From Prevotella sp. (GTDB lineage Bacteria; Bacteroidota; Bacteroidia; Bacteroidales; Bacteroidaceae): a DNA stretch of 64,000 nt. The position numbers were made by a program, and so were the translations under genes. Of the stretch, positions 23,443 through 31,534 are shown in pieces. The stretch is from NCBI GenBank assembly GCA_017458005.1, contig JAFTGH010000011.1, forward strand, positions 98,284-162,283. Direction: 5' to 3'. Each line of letters starts with the position of its first letter. Positions within the stretch are counted from its first letter, which is position 1. Below the pieces are notes generated by a model. That model did no database searches and was not told the origin of the DNA. It worked only from the letters and a program-made list of their open reading frames with translations.

Positions 23443-24924
23443 CTATTCCTCATTGATGTTAATGAAATAGTCCCCAGTGGTATATACTTGGGATGGTGTC
23501 TGGTCGAGATAATCGGCAGCCTCCCATTTGGTGAGTGTCTTACCGTTCAGTTCAGCATCGGTAATCTCACCGTCTAAGTCCTGCAAGGCAAAGCGTTCCA
23601 CCACCTGACTACCTTTCAGGATAAAGAGTTTCATCGAGGTGAAGTTGCCCTCCTCATGGGTGACTTTGACACATCCCTTCCCTTTCTCAGAGATAAAAGT
23701 GAGTGTCGACTTCTCGTCTTCCGTCGCTATCAATTGTGGTTTCCTGTCCTTGAAGGTGAAGACGGCACCCCGTCTGTTATCCTCGGTACGCATCCATATC
23801 TCCTCTACATTGTCATCGTCAAGATAAAGGAACTGATACTTAGTCAAAGGATTCTTATTGCCCTTCAAACTATTTTGGAATAACTTCTGCATCTGGGCGA
23901 TGTCCTTTTTCCAAAGGGGTGTCTGCTCATCGACCATCGCATGATAGCACTCGTATTGTACTTCATTGAGTTTACCATTACGAGCGAAGTACATACCTAC
24001 GGTGATACTCTCTGGCGCACCATGGCAGTAACAAAGTTCCAGCCCCTTAGGTCCTTCAAAAGCCGCAAGAATGAATGTGGGACAGTATTCTCCGCCATCA
24101 TCGGCATTCCATGAAGGGTATTTGCTTTCTTCATCGTAGTAGCCCAGTTGCTCCTCGGTGTAGATGCTGTCGCCATCGGTAATAACCTCCAGTGCCAGTG
24201 CTTTCTTGTATTTACTATTCGGGTCTTTAGGGGCGTTCTTATACTCACCGGCAAACTGGATAAAGCCTTGGGTGTAGCGACCGTCAATCTTCGAGCAGAC
24301 GAGTGAACGGGTCGCCTTCATGCCGTATCTCTTCTCCATTTGCTGGACAATAGCCTTGGGCATGGGCTTTTCCTGTTGGGGCGACTCTATCTTCAACTGT
24401 TTGCGGGAGGTCAGGTAGTCTTTGTGCACCACCACTTGCATGCCTCCGAAATACTCATCCTTGGGGATGTCCTTTTTGTTGACAAAGGCATATCGCAAAC
24501 CAGGAGAGGGAATAGAGGCTCTGCCATGCAGTTCTCCGCCATACATTCGCTCACCATCAGGGTTTGTCAGTTGCTCTCCAAGATACTTGATGTCGACCCA
24601 TTTGTCGTCTATCATCATCTTCGTATAGCCTGCCGCATTGCGACGGAAGATGTCTTGCAGGCTCCATGAACTGAGTATGTCGGCATAGTAGTTTGCATTA
24701 TTCTCGTCCTTCTTGGGCTTCTCCGCATCAGTCCAGTAGACCATCTGCATATACTGCGGATTCATGAAGTAGAGAAACATGGGCAGGGGAGTGGTGTCGT
24801 TCAACTCCGCCAGTACACTGTCTACTACCGTGGAGTCGGCATCAGCGTCAGCGGCTTGTCCTTTGTTCTTGCAACCAACGGTCATCACCATCATGCAGAT
24901 GGCGAGTATCATTAACTTTTTCAT
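23443..24924 (-). CDS. Lipoprotein of the TMEM43 operon, function unknown
   Basis: This 493-residue protein has a lipoprotein signal (MKKLMILAICMMVMTVGC, cysteine about 18), an acidic linker (AADADADST), then a large soluble domain I cannot place. Visible features are LQDIFRRNAAGYTKMM near 95, EEIWMRTEDNRRGAVFTFKDR near 360, and a C-terminal half rich in beta-strand patterns. It is last of four tightly packed genes (gap 4 bp), so it should be made together with the TMEM43-like and nucleoside-hydrolase/P-loop proteins. It is exported and membrane-anchored. Confidence 0.75.
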   Translation of the reverse strand: MKKLMILAICMMVMTVGCKNKGQAADADADSTVVDSVLAELNDTTPLPMFLYFMNPQYMQMVYWTDAEKPKKDENNANYYADILSSWSLQDIFRRNAAGYTKMMIDDKWVDIKYLGEQLTNPDGERMYGGELHGRASIPSPGLRYAFVNKKDIPKDEYFGGMQVVVHKDYLTSRKQLKIESPQQEKPMPKAIVQQMEKRYGMKATRSLVCSKIDGRYTQGFIQFAGEYKNAPKDPNSKYKKALALEVITDGDSIYTEEQLGYYDEESKYPSWNADDGGEYCPTFILAAFEGPKGLELCYCHGAPESITVGMYFARNGKLNEVQYECYHAMVDEQTPLWKKDIAQMQKLFQNSLKGNKNPLTKYQFLYLDDDNVEEIWMRTEDNRRGAVFTFKDRKPQLIATEDEKSTLTFISEKGKGCVKVTHEEGNFTSMKLFILKGSQVVERFALQDLDGEITDAELNGKTLTKWEAADYLDQTPSQVYTTGDYFININEE

Positions 24925-24928
24925 AGAC

Positions 24929-25573
24929 TTATTGTTCTAGGTATTCCTTCATTTGCTCACGGTAGTTGAAAGCCTTACCCATATAGGGCGAGAAGTCAAT
25001 CATGTTGTCCACTTTCCAACTGTTGTCCTCCCAGATGATGTGCAGGCGGAGGTTGGCGATATCGTCATTACGATGTAGTTGCAGGACAGCGTCAGCAGAG
25101 GGATTGTCGCCAATTACGATGTTCTCCACCTTGATATCGGAGGCATAGAACGAGTCGACAATGTCTTGAGACATCAGCCAGTAGTCATGGTCGAAGAAAC
25201 CAATACCGTCGATACCCCTGTCTTTGTCGATGATGGCGGCGACAGTCTTTTGCCATGCCTTGGAGGCGAACATCTCGTCGAAATTGATGTCAGAGCCATG
25301 CTCGCCCTTGTCGTTCACCACCTCGCGGATCACCTTGTTATAGACGCTGTCGACGAAGTTCCTTACCCCTATCATGACATTCATTTGCTGGTCATGCTCC
25401 GTAGGCTGGTATTCCATGCTGGGACCATCGAGCATGTGCTCCTCCAAAGAGTCTCCTTCATATACCATGCCAGTCTTATCGAGTGGCTGGAAGAAATTCT
25501 TGCAGGCTGCGTAGCCTGCAAGAATTAGGATAGCACATACACCAATGATGATATATTGCATTTTGTTCTTCAT
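24929..25573 (-). CDS. Membrane-anchored exported protein, function unknown
   Basis: This 214-residue protein has an N-terminal helix (about 6-25, YIIIGVCAILILAGYAAC); the cysteine could be a lipidation site, though the signal is atypical. The mature part contains NVMIGVRNFVDSVYNKVIREVVNDKG and ADAVLQLHRNDDIANLRLHIIWEDNSWKVDNMID. The final stretch resembles the DUF3828 type of periplasmic proteins (a fold often ending with W-x-V-D-x-I). No catalytic motif is seen. It lies 5 bp after the fusion gene and 4 bp before the lipoprotein gene. Confidence 0.7.
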   Translation of the reverse strand: MKNKMQYIIIGVCAILILAGYAACKNFFQPLDKTGMVYEGDSLEEHMLDGPSMEYQPTEHDQQMNVMIGVRNFVDSVYNKVIREVVNDKGEHGSDINFDEMFASKAWQKTVAAIIDKDRGIDGIGFFDHDYWLMSQDIVDSFYASDIKVENIVIGDNPSADAVLQLHRNDDIANLRLHIIWEDNSWKVDNMIDFSPYMGKAFNYREQMKEYLEQ

Positions 25574-25578
25574 ACGAC

Positions 25579-27510
25579 TTAATTTCTGTAGTTGTGCAAC
25601 AACTCCTCCACACGAGTGTTAATCTCGTTGGCGAGTTTCTTGTTTCTTGCACTGAGGTTAGGAATAGCGGAGAGGTCGCCTACGAGAGAGGGCAGTTGCT
25701 GCTCCCAGAGTTCGCCGCTGTTGACAACCTCCAGTTCGGTCGTCAGCATCTGGTTCACCTCCTCTTCCGTAATGTCATACCTCCAGTTCTTTGCCTGGTC
25801 TACAGTGACTTTCACACCTCCGTTGTTACCCTCGCAACTAACAGGAATGATGGTTACCTCGGGGTGTGTCTTCTGCAGCCACTCAATCTTGCCCTTGCTG
25901 TCCTCGAATGACTGCATCAGGTAATCAATCGTACAGAAGCGGTTGCTGTTCTTGCCACGGTTGATGGAGTTCTTGAAACAGGTCAGGATGTCGTTATATA
26001 CCACAACGACAGTAATCTTGTCGAGTCCTTTAGCCTTGGCACGCTGGATGGTCTTCTCCAAACGGTCAGTACCGCCAGAGAGCGCCGCGTCATAAACCAG
26101 TCCCTCATTCTTGAGGTTTAGTTTGCGTGCCACCGTACTCTTACCACTTGCCGGAGCACCAGTGATAATCGTCATGGTGTTTTTGCCGGCACGAGCGGCA
26201 CGGTCGAGCATGACGGTATACAACTCGTCAACCACCGTTTTCTCTGCGTCACGATAGGCTGTGATGTTGCCGCCATAGTAGCCGATAGGCTGGAAAACGG
26301 TACGGAACTCATCGGGATCGAGTTTGTTGCCAGCAGTGGCTAGATACTTGTCGATGAGCAGTTGTGTACGAGGCTTCGCCCATTCTGTTGCCTCTGCGTT
26401 CAGCAGCGTAGGCTGTGGAGCCTCGATAGTGTAGCGTGAGGGGTATTTGTTGATACGGTTGTGACGACGGATGTCCATCAACTTCTCCTGGAAGTAGTAA
26501 CTGTCACCTGGCATCTGGTAACGGGCATTACCATTGGGATCGGGTTTGAAGAGCATCTCCGACATCTCCCCCTTGTCGACGAAGGTCACCCAGCCACGAG
26601 GAGAGAGGTGGTACTCGTTGTCACCCAATACGGCATTCACCAGACAGTTGGTGTCCCACATGCGCTGGCCAGTGTCACAGGTGTAGTTGGTGTACACAGC
26701 CTTGATGGGGTTCCAGTCTGTATAAGAAAGGTCTACCAGCACATCCTGCGGCAGGTAGTTCATTTTGTCACCGATGTTACTGGGCGACATGATGAGGTCT
26801 ACTTTCTCAGGGAATTTGCTGTAGAAGATTGCCGACTGCTTAGAGGCGGCACGCATGTTATAGCCGCTGAGGCTGTCGCCAGCCTCGAAGCGTCCTGACT
26901 GGATATACACAGCCTTCACCTTCTGCTTGAAGAGTTCCAAACCACTGAGGCTGGAGTACTCGTCACTGCCAGACTCGAAGAGTTGGGAGAGGGTAGTGGC
27001 AAAGCCGATGGCAACGACTACGATAGAGTTGTCCTCTGCCTTACTGAGCAGTTTACGATAGAGTTTATAGCCGTCAGGCAGTTTCTTGTAGTCCAGTGTG
27101 CGCTTGAAGAGGGGAGCGCCCTGTGCGTCCTTCAAGTCGCAGATACCGTTGTAGGGGATGAAGCAACGAGGGTTCTTCACACCGTTACGCTCCAGTCCTA
27201 CAGGGATGTCTGGGTGTCCGTAGTAGTTGTCGAAGATATCCACGATACCAGCGTTCTTCTCGCCCTCGCGGTCTACGATGATACCTTTCAGGTCTACCAG
27301 ACCATCGTCGATATAGTGATGAAGCATCATCAAGGCGAAGAGGTCGTCAGTAGAACTACCAAAGTCAGAGTCCAGAATCATCTGGATGGGCTGTACCCTC
27401 TTCTGCTGGTGCTGACAGTCGGCATGCTTGCCTTGGCAGTCAGCATGCTGTGCCTGCATGCCGATGACGGCACACAAGCACAGGATGATGGTTAATGTGA
27501 TACGTCTCAT
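25579..27510 (-). CDS. Secreted nucleoside-hydrolase-like / P-loop kinase-like fusion protein
   Basis: The 643-residue product has a signal peptide (1-20, ending GMQA), then a short segment with two HADCQ copies (22-33). The nucleoside-hydrolase-like domain (about 41-345) shows DSDFGSSTDDLFAL at 47-60, a variant of the family D-x-D-x-G-x-D-D calcium/ribose motif with two extra residues, GYNMRAASKQSAIF near 217, and MWDTNCLVNAVLG near 285. The C-terminal domain (about 430-590) has Walker A GAPASGKST at 451-459 and zeta-toxin-like features. An ATP-type P-loop domain behind a signal peptide is odd, since the periplasm lacks ATP. The gene overlaps the TMEM43-like gene by 4 bp. Domain calls are from motifs; activity is unknown. 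Confidence 0.75.
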   Translation of the reverse strand: MRRITLTIILCLCAVIGMQAQHADCQGKHADCQHQQKRVQPIQMILDSDFGSSTDDLFALMMLHHYIDDGLVDLKGIIVDREGEKNAGIVDIFDNYYGHPDIPVGLERNGVKNPRCFIPYNGICDLKDAQGAPLFKRTLDYKKLPDGYKLYRKLLSKAEDNSIVVVAIGFATTLSQLFESGSDEYSSLSGLELFKQKVKAVYIQSGRFEAGDSLSGYNMRAASKQSAIFYSKFPEKVDLIMSPSNIGDKMNYLPQDVLVDLSYTDWNPIKAVYTNYTCDTGQRMWDTNCLVNAVLGDNEYHLSPRGWVTFVDKGEMSEMLFKPDPNGNARYQMPGDSYYFQEKLMDIRRHNRINKYPSRYTIEAPQPTLLNAEATEWAKPRTQLLIDKYLATAGNKLDPDEFRTVFQPIGYYGGNITAYRDAEKTVVDELYTVMLDRAARAGKNTMTIITGAPASGKSTVARKLNLKNEGLVYDAALSGGTDRLEKTIQRAKAKGLDKITVVVVYNDILTCFKNSINRGKNSNRFCTIDYLMQSFEDSKGKIEWLQKTHPEVTIIPVSCEGNNGGVKVTVDQAKNWRYDITEEEVNQMLTTELEVVNSGELWEQQLPSLVGDLSAIPNLSARNKKLANEINTRVEELLHNYRN

Positions 27511-28940
27511 GCCTCAGTGTTTTCTGTTGGTGCAACAGGTGCTGCGGGCTCAGCAGGAGCGGCAGGTGCTACGGGAGCAGGCTGTGGAGCCGTCTTGTTA
27601 GAAGCCTTTGCGGCGAGTTCCTTCAGTTTGTCCTTGCCCTTGAAGGCGAATACCCATACCAGGAAGCCTGCGATAGCAATCAGGCAGATGGCAAGGATAG
27701 GACGATAGAACAGCCATGCGAGAGCGATGACGATCAGTGACCAAACGACACCAAGGATCGTGCATACGATGCCGACACCAAAGCCAAAGATATTGGCGAT
27801 GAAAGGAACCACTTTCAGGATGGTCTCCAGGAATCCGAAAATGGACTTGAAAGCGGAGATAACAAGCATGATGCCTACGATACGCAGAATCCAAGTCCAT
27901 GTAGAGTTGGCGTCCTGAGCATCCTCGATGATCTCGTCACCCGTCTTCTTACCCATGACGAGGGTCTGGAAACGCTTGCCGTTCTTAGCCTTGAAAGCCT
28001 TGAAACTATCACCGTCGGCTACAGCCATCACTGTTACCTTGGCAGGAACGATCTTCTCGAAGGTCACACGGACATCACCTACCTGAGGTGAGCCTGGCAC
28101 CTTACCATAATATAATACGTTGCCAGCCTGGTGTACATACTCGAAGTCCTTCTTGTTCTGTGCGCTCTCCATCGCCTTGTTGATGGAGTCGTTGACAGCC
28201 TGCAGAGAGTCTGCGACAGCCTTTGCAGAGTCAGAGAGGGCGACATTTTGGATAGGCTGAACGGGCTGTGCAGGTTGCTGAACGCCATAGAAACGCTCGT
28301 AAGCGGCCTTGGTAGCCTTGTCGAACTGAGTCAGCAGGTCTTCGCTGATGGCGAGTTCCATAGCCTCACGAGATGAGATGCTGTGGATAAGACCCTCGGG
28401 CAACTTGTAAGCGCCAAAGGTGACGTTCTCAGCCCACTGGTCCTGATCCTCGACAGTGGTCAGCACCATGTTCTTGTTCTGATAGGCGGGATCCTTGAAC
28501 TGACTCGACTGTACAGGGCTGGGTACCCACTCCTGACTGTAGGTATAGGTCGTGGTCGTCACTTCCTTACCGCCGAGTTTGTCCTCGCTCTTGCTCTCAG
28601 AGTGCTCTACCCACTGGTAGTATTCTACCTTACGCTTTAAGGCAATAGCCTTGGCACCAATACCAAACTGGTTATCGCTCAGAGAGTCCTCTGTGGTAGC
28701 CATAGCGGTTCCACAAACCAGTTCACCATCCAGATTGCTGTCAATCTTACTGGGGTTAGGCATCTCTACCCAGGCACCACCAGCCTCTTCCAGCATTTTC
28801 GCTGTCTTCACAGCGCGTCCCTCGTTCCACCAAAGCAATGCCGTAGCGGCAATCAGCAGAACGAAACCAGTTCCGATACTCTTAAAAGAGTTTCCCACGC
28901 GGGTACCATAACCCGTTGTTGTCACTTCTTGATAAGCCAT
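27507..28940 (-). CDS. TMEM43 family membrane protein
   Basis: This 477-residue protein begins with a helix at about 26-42 (GTGFVLLIAATALLWWNEGRAVKTA). The NEGRAV turn and the following soluble domain with YYQWVEHS, TYTYSQEWV and NVTFGAYKL are typical of the TMEM43/LUMA family. Three or four helices cluster at about 345-440, and the tail is Ala/Pro-rich. Bacterial members are membrane proteins of unknown role; the animal homologue is in the inner nuclear membrane. It heads a four-gene operon; a -7 element at 28994-29001 (plus-strand CAAAGGTA) lies about 55 bp upstream. Confidence 0.88.
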   Translation of the reverse strand: MAYQEVTTTGYGTRVGNSFKSIGTGFVLLIAATALLWWNEGRAVKTAKMLEEAGGAWVEMPNPSKIDSNLDGELVCGTAMATTEDSLSDNQFGIGAKAIALKRKVEYYQWVEHSESKSEDKLGGKEVTTTTYTYSQEWVPSPVQSSQFKDPAYQNKNMVLTTVEDQDQWAENVTFGAYKLPEGLIHSISSREAMELAISEDLLTQFDKATKAAYERFYGVQQPAQPVQPIQNVALSDSAKAVADSLQAVNDSINKAMESAQNKKDFEYVHQAGNVLYYGKVPGSPQVGDVRVTFEKIVPAKVTVMAVADGDSFKAFKAKNGKRFQTLVMGKKTGDEIIEDAQDANSTWTWILRIVGIMLVISAFKSIFGFLETILKVVPFIANIFGFGVGIVCTILGVVWSLIVIALAWLFYRPILAICLIAIAGFLVWVFAFKGKDKLKELAAKASNKTAPQPAPVAPAAPAEPAAPVAPTENTEA

Positions 28941-28993
28941 AATACTTTACTCTATAAATTGATTTTTAAATGTTTAGGTTTCGTTTCCAGTTG

Positions 28994-29001
28994 CAAAGGT
29001 A
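28994..29001 (-). promoter_or_regulatory. -7 element of the TMEM43 operon
   Basis: TACCTTTG on the minus strand, 54 bp before the start at 28940. The 21-bp-spaced TTATCATTTCGT repeats of the two neighbouring units are absent here, so this promoter is controlled differently. Confidence 0.55.
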
Positions 29002-29077
29002 CGAAAATAATGTTTACAACACTTGTTTTTTTCTCCCAAATTGTTGTTAAAATGTTCCAAAAGCAACTTTTTGCCTA

Positions 29078-29842
29078 TTAATCCCCCCATTTGAACGTTG
29101 TACCGTTCCATAAGAGTTTCATGATTTTGTTATCTGCATAGTCGTTCTCAACGTCGATGATATGACCGATAACCACGATGTCCTTGCCTTCTTTGGGCAG
29201 TTGGACGGTATAGGTGCTGTAGTCCTTGACACGCTCTTCGACCATTTTGGTCAGAGCAGGCTCTGCGGTCATCATGTCCGTAGCAGGGTCGTAGTCGAAG
29301 AAAACGACGAGTTGTTCGCTCTCCGTCTCATCCTCATGGTTGTCAGCCATATAGATTGCCACCAGTTTATGACCGTTCTTGCGATTCCAGTAGCATGCCT
29401 CTGTCAGTGAGAATTGTTCCGTTGCCATCATACAACGGACATAACCACTACGAGGACTGCTCTCGACTTTGTACAGGTCTTTGTTAAACAGGTTGGGATC
29501 AATGAAGTAGTCTCTCAACTCTTTGTTGGTGTTAATCAACGGATAAGTACGGCAAAAAGCCACCGCGAAGCGGTTGATGTCTTCCTTGATGTCACGCAGT
29601 CCTATCTGAATCCTGCCTCCGCCATGCTCTATGCCGTCCGCCCAGATGTTTCTGATAAACGTGATGCCGCTGGGCTCGTCCCCATCAACATCTTCATCAT
29701 TGTGCTCTCCATCGGCTTCAGCCACAGCCGTAACTGCTTTCTCTGCGCTCACACTGTCAACGGACTGACCGTTGCTTTTCTGCTTGTTGCCGCAGGCGAC
29801 TAATAGGAGGACTGCGGCGGCGATAATCATCAGTTTCTTCAT
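29078..29842 (-). CDS. Lipoprotein, function unknown
   Basis: The start is taken at 29842 (MKKLMIIAAAVLLLVACGNKQ, lipid cysteine 17); another start is four codons upstream. The 254-residue product has an acidic linker (EADGEHNDEDVDGDEP), then a domain with YPLINTNKELRDYFIDPNLFNKDLYKVE and YSTYTVQLPKEGKDIVVIGHI. No named family was recognised. It lies 18 bp after the small cytoplasmic-type gene and shares its promoter with the direct-repeat operator. Confidence 0.72.
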   Translation of the reverse strand: MKKLMIIAAAVLLLVACGNKQKSNGQSVDSVSAEKAVTAVAEADGEHNDEDVDGDEPSGITFIRNIWADGIEHGGGRIQIGLRDIKEDINRFAVAFCRTYPLINTNKELRDYFIDPNLFNKDLYKVESSPRSGYVRCMMATEQFSLTEACYWNRKNGHKLVAIYMADNHEDETESEQLVVFFDYDPATDMMTAEPALTKMVEERVKDYSTYTVQLPKEGKDIVVIGHIIDVENDYADNKIMKLLWNGTTFKWGD

Positions 29843-29860
29843 ATCCTTTTGCATTTCGTG

Positions 29861-30184
29861 TTATTCTTCCTTTGTCTTGCCAAACAGACGTCGCAGCATG
29901 CCCAGATTGTCGGCCCACTGCACGATGTCGCTCACGATGGGGATGTTACGCAGGATGCCAGCCCAGCGCAGGCGATTGACCTCATCGGGTAGGGCATGAC
30001 TGATTACTTCGTTTAGTTCGCGCTTCACGGCATTCTCTGCCATCATGCCAGGAACACTCTTCAGCATGTCCTTACGGGCTTTGCTCTCTGCCTCACGAGC
30101 CATCTGCTCTCCTTGTAGCCGAGCCTGCTCTTCGGTGATGACGGGCTCAGCGTTCTGTCGGATTTGTTCGTTGTCGCTACTCAT
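29861..30184 (-). CDS. Small soluble helical protein, first gene of an operator-controlled unit
   Basis: The 107-residue product starts at 30184 (MSSDNEQIRQNAEP). The frame is open to 30274, but the -7 element at 30218-30225 fixes the later start. It has a charged helical segment (TEEQARLQGEQMAREAESKARKDML) and a second helix pair near SHALPDEVNRLRWAGIL. No signal peptide or membrane helix is present. The function is unknown. Its promoter carries two 21-bp-spaced repeats shared with the 35226 gene. Confidence 0.65.
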   Translation of the reverse strand: MSSDNEQIRQNAEPVITEEQARLQGEQMAREAESKARKDMLKSVPGMMAENAVKRELNEVISHALPDEVNRLRWAGILRNIPIVSDIVQWADNLGMLRRLFGKTKEE

Positions 30185-30217
30185 TGTTTCTGTTTTAATG
30201 ATTAAGTAAGTTGGTTG

Positions 30218-30279
30218 CAAAGTTACGAAAAAGTGATGAAACGCTGTTATCATTTCGTCAAATTCTCTTATCATTTTGT
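30218..30279 (-). promoter_or_regulatory. Operator-promoter of the 30184 unit: 21-bp-spaced direct repeats
   Basis: TTATCATTTCGT occurs at 30247-30258 and, with one change, at 30268-30279, 21 bp apart. The -7 element TAACTTTG (minus strand) is at 30218-30225, 22 bp from the nearer repeat. The arrangement and much of the flanking sequence match 35245-35307. Direct repeats two helical turns apart suit an AraC-family activator. Confidence 0.75.
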
Positions 30280-30340
30280 TATATTGTTCCCGTGTCTTTT
30301 AGTAATTGTAGGTGTGTCATTCTACGAAGGTGCTGCCTTC

Positions 30341-30455
30341 GAAATCATTCCCACGATGGGAATGCATCTTTCCCAACGTGGGAATGTTCGATTCCCATCA
30401 TGGGAATGTATATACTCCCATCAAGGGAATAAGTCGTTCCCAACATGGGAATGAT
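30341..30455. repeat. Array B: 22-bp-period palindromic tandem repeat
   Basis: Five units, each TTCCCA, three variable bases, TGGGAA and a 7-bp linker. The right arms begin at about 30358, 30380, 30402, 30425 and 30447. The middle triplets vary (CGA, ACG, TCA, TCA, ACA) while the arms are kept; unit 4 has a damaged arm. The array lies between the toxin gene and the operator of the 30184 unit. Period and layout equal array A. Confidence 0.9.
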
Positions 30456-30553
30456 GATAAGCATATTCGTGCCCCCTTGCAGTTATAGTGTTACCACAAT
30501 AAGCCAAAATGGTTGTTTTTTACTCGTTTTTCGGTTCAAAAACGACCTAAAAC

Positions 30554-30628
30554 ATCACAAACATCACCACTAACATCACTCCTAACTATCTGATAATCAG
30601 CACGAGTGATGTTTGTGATATTTTTTTT
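30554..30628 (+). terminator. Terminator-like structure with two competing left arms
   Basis: ATCACAAACATCAC at 30554-30567 pairs with GTGATGTTTGTGAT at 30606-30619 (14 bp, no mismatch). ACATCACTC near 30573 can pair instead with GAGTGATGT near 30604. A run of eight T follows. The loop of the longer form is 38 nt. No gene on the plus strand feeds it, so its role is unclear. The rest of 30460-30750 holds no recognisable gene. Confidence 0.4.
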
Positions 30629-30753
30629 GCCAAAAAAACTTTTAGGGGAAGACTGTTGTGTGTCCACTCCGAATGCAATGACCGCCGTAGCCTCCTTATC
30701 GGAAGTCGCGGCGGAAAAATCTTCGTAATGTTATGATATCGCCCGATGATTGA

Positions 30754-31056
30754 TTATCGTTTCTTGTATTTCTTGCTGAAAAGGTCGGAGTGAGTTCCTG
30801 TATTCAAAAGCACAAGGACAAGTTCTTGATTATGTATTTCCCAAACAAGCAACCAATCGGGTTTGATATGACACTCCCATTGCCCCTTGCGGTCGCCAGT
30901 CAACGTATGGGCTTGATACTTTTCTTCGAGTTGCTCTCCGTTGAGTAATTTTCCCACTACCGTCCACAACTCATCCATCGGCAAACCGCGACGCTTGCAG
31001 AGTCTCATGTTCTGCTTGCACTCTCCAGTGATACGAAGTTTGTATTTCGTGATCAT
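30754..31056 (-). CDS. RelE/YafQ-type toxin (predicted mRNA interferase)
   Basis: The 100-residue product has the fold signature YKLRITGECKQNMRLCKRRG at the start, a central LLNGEQLEEKYQAHTL, and DRKGQWECHIKPDWLLVWEI near 75. This resembles YafQ, with the C-terminal H-x-D-L-F ending (HSDLF) typical of that subgroup. It would cleave ribosome-bound mRNA when free of antitoxin. The start overlaps the antitoxin stop by 4 bp. Confidence 0.88.
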   Translation of the reverse strand: MITKYKLRITGECKQNMRLCKRRGLPMDELWTVVGKLLNGEQLEEKYQAHTLTGDRKGQWECHIKPDWLLVWEIHNQELVLVLLNTGTHSDLFSKKYKKR

Positions 31057-31286
31057 CCTTCTATTTCCTTAATAAGGTCATCCAAACTTTCGTATTCATA
31101 AACCCGTCCTTCGTCAAGGTCACGGAGTGAACGCTCGTAGGAAGAATAACGTCTGCGTCGGGGAAGTGTAATCTTACCCACGCCTTTTACCATGCTGATT
31201 GCTTTCTTGATGTCCTTCAGCATCGACATATCCTCAATATTGACTAGTATCTGCCCCTCTGCGGGTGATGTTATAACGTTTGCCAT
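31053..31286 (-). CDS. Antitoxin of the RelE/YafQ-like pair
   Basis: The start at 31286 (MANVITSPAEGQILVNIED) is set by a -7 element at 31313-31320 (plus-strand CAAAGGTA). The 77-residue product has a central DIKKAISMVKGVGKITLP segment, a basic stretch (RRRRYSSYERSLRDL), and an acidic C-terminus that would wrap the toxin. The frame stays open upstream to 31475, but that part lies beyond the promoter and does not resemble an antitoxin. The pair is probably autoregulated. Confidence 0.8.
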   Translation of the reverse strand: MANVITSPAEGQILVNIEDMSMLKDIKKAISMVKGVGKITLPRRRRYSSYERSLRDLDEGRVYEYESLDDLIKEIEG

Positions 31287-31450
31287 AATTCTATATTTTG
31301 TTATCTTCTGCGCAAAGGTACAACTATTACTTGGATTTCCCAAACATTTACTCAGATTTTTGGATTCCGTAACATCTTCACGCTCGGCAAGATAAGCAAG
31401 TTTCTCTTGCTCTCGCTTACTCAAATGTTTTCGTTTTTCCAATAATTCAA

Positions 31451-31486
31451 AGAGCGCTGTATGTAGACCACACAACGCCCTTTAAT
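31451..31486. other. Large imperfect stem-loop after the 31535 unit
   Basis: A stem of about 15 bp with some G-T pairs can form around a five-base loop (minus-strand arms AAAGGGCGTTGTGTG and CATACAGCGCTCTTT). No strong T-run follows, so it may be a processing or weak termination structure for the upstream unit. Confidence 0.35.
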
Positions 31487-31534
31487 CCATTATTGTGATG
31501 GCTTAAAGCCTCTCACAGGTGTTGTGAAGTGTTA

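Noticed and set aside
30680-30716. Second terminator after the toxin gene (CCGCCG ... CGGCGG)
   Set aside because: The arms pair, but the loop is long and no T-run follows on the minus strand, so it does not meet the form of an intrinsic terminator.
31287-31475. Extended antitoxin frame beginning with a Lys/Glu-rich segment
   Set aside because: The -7 element at 31313-31320 lies inside it and the antitoxin start at 31286 fits. The segment (MCGLHTALFEL and onward) may be a decayed gene, but nothing recognisable was found.
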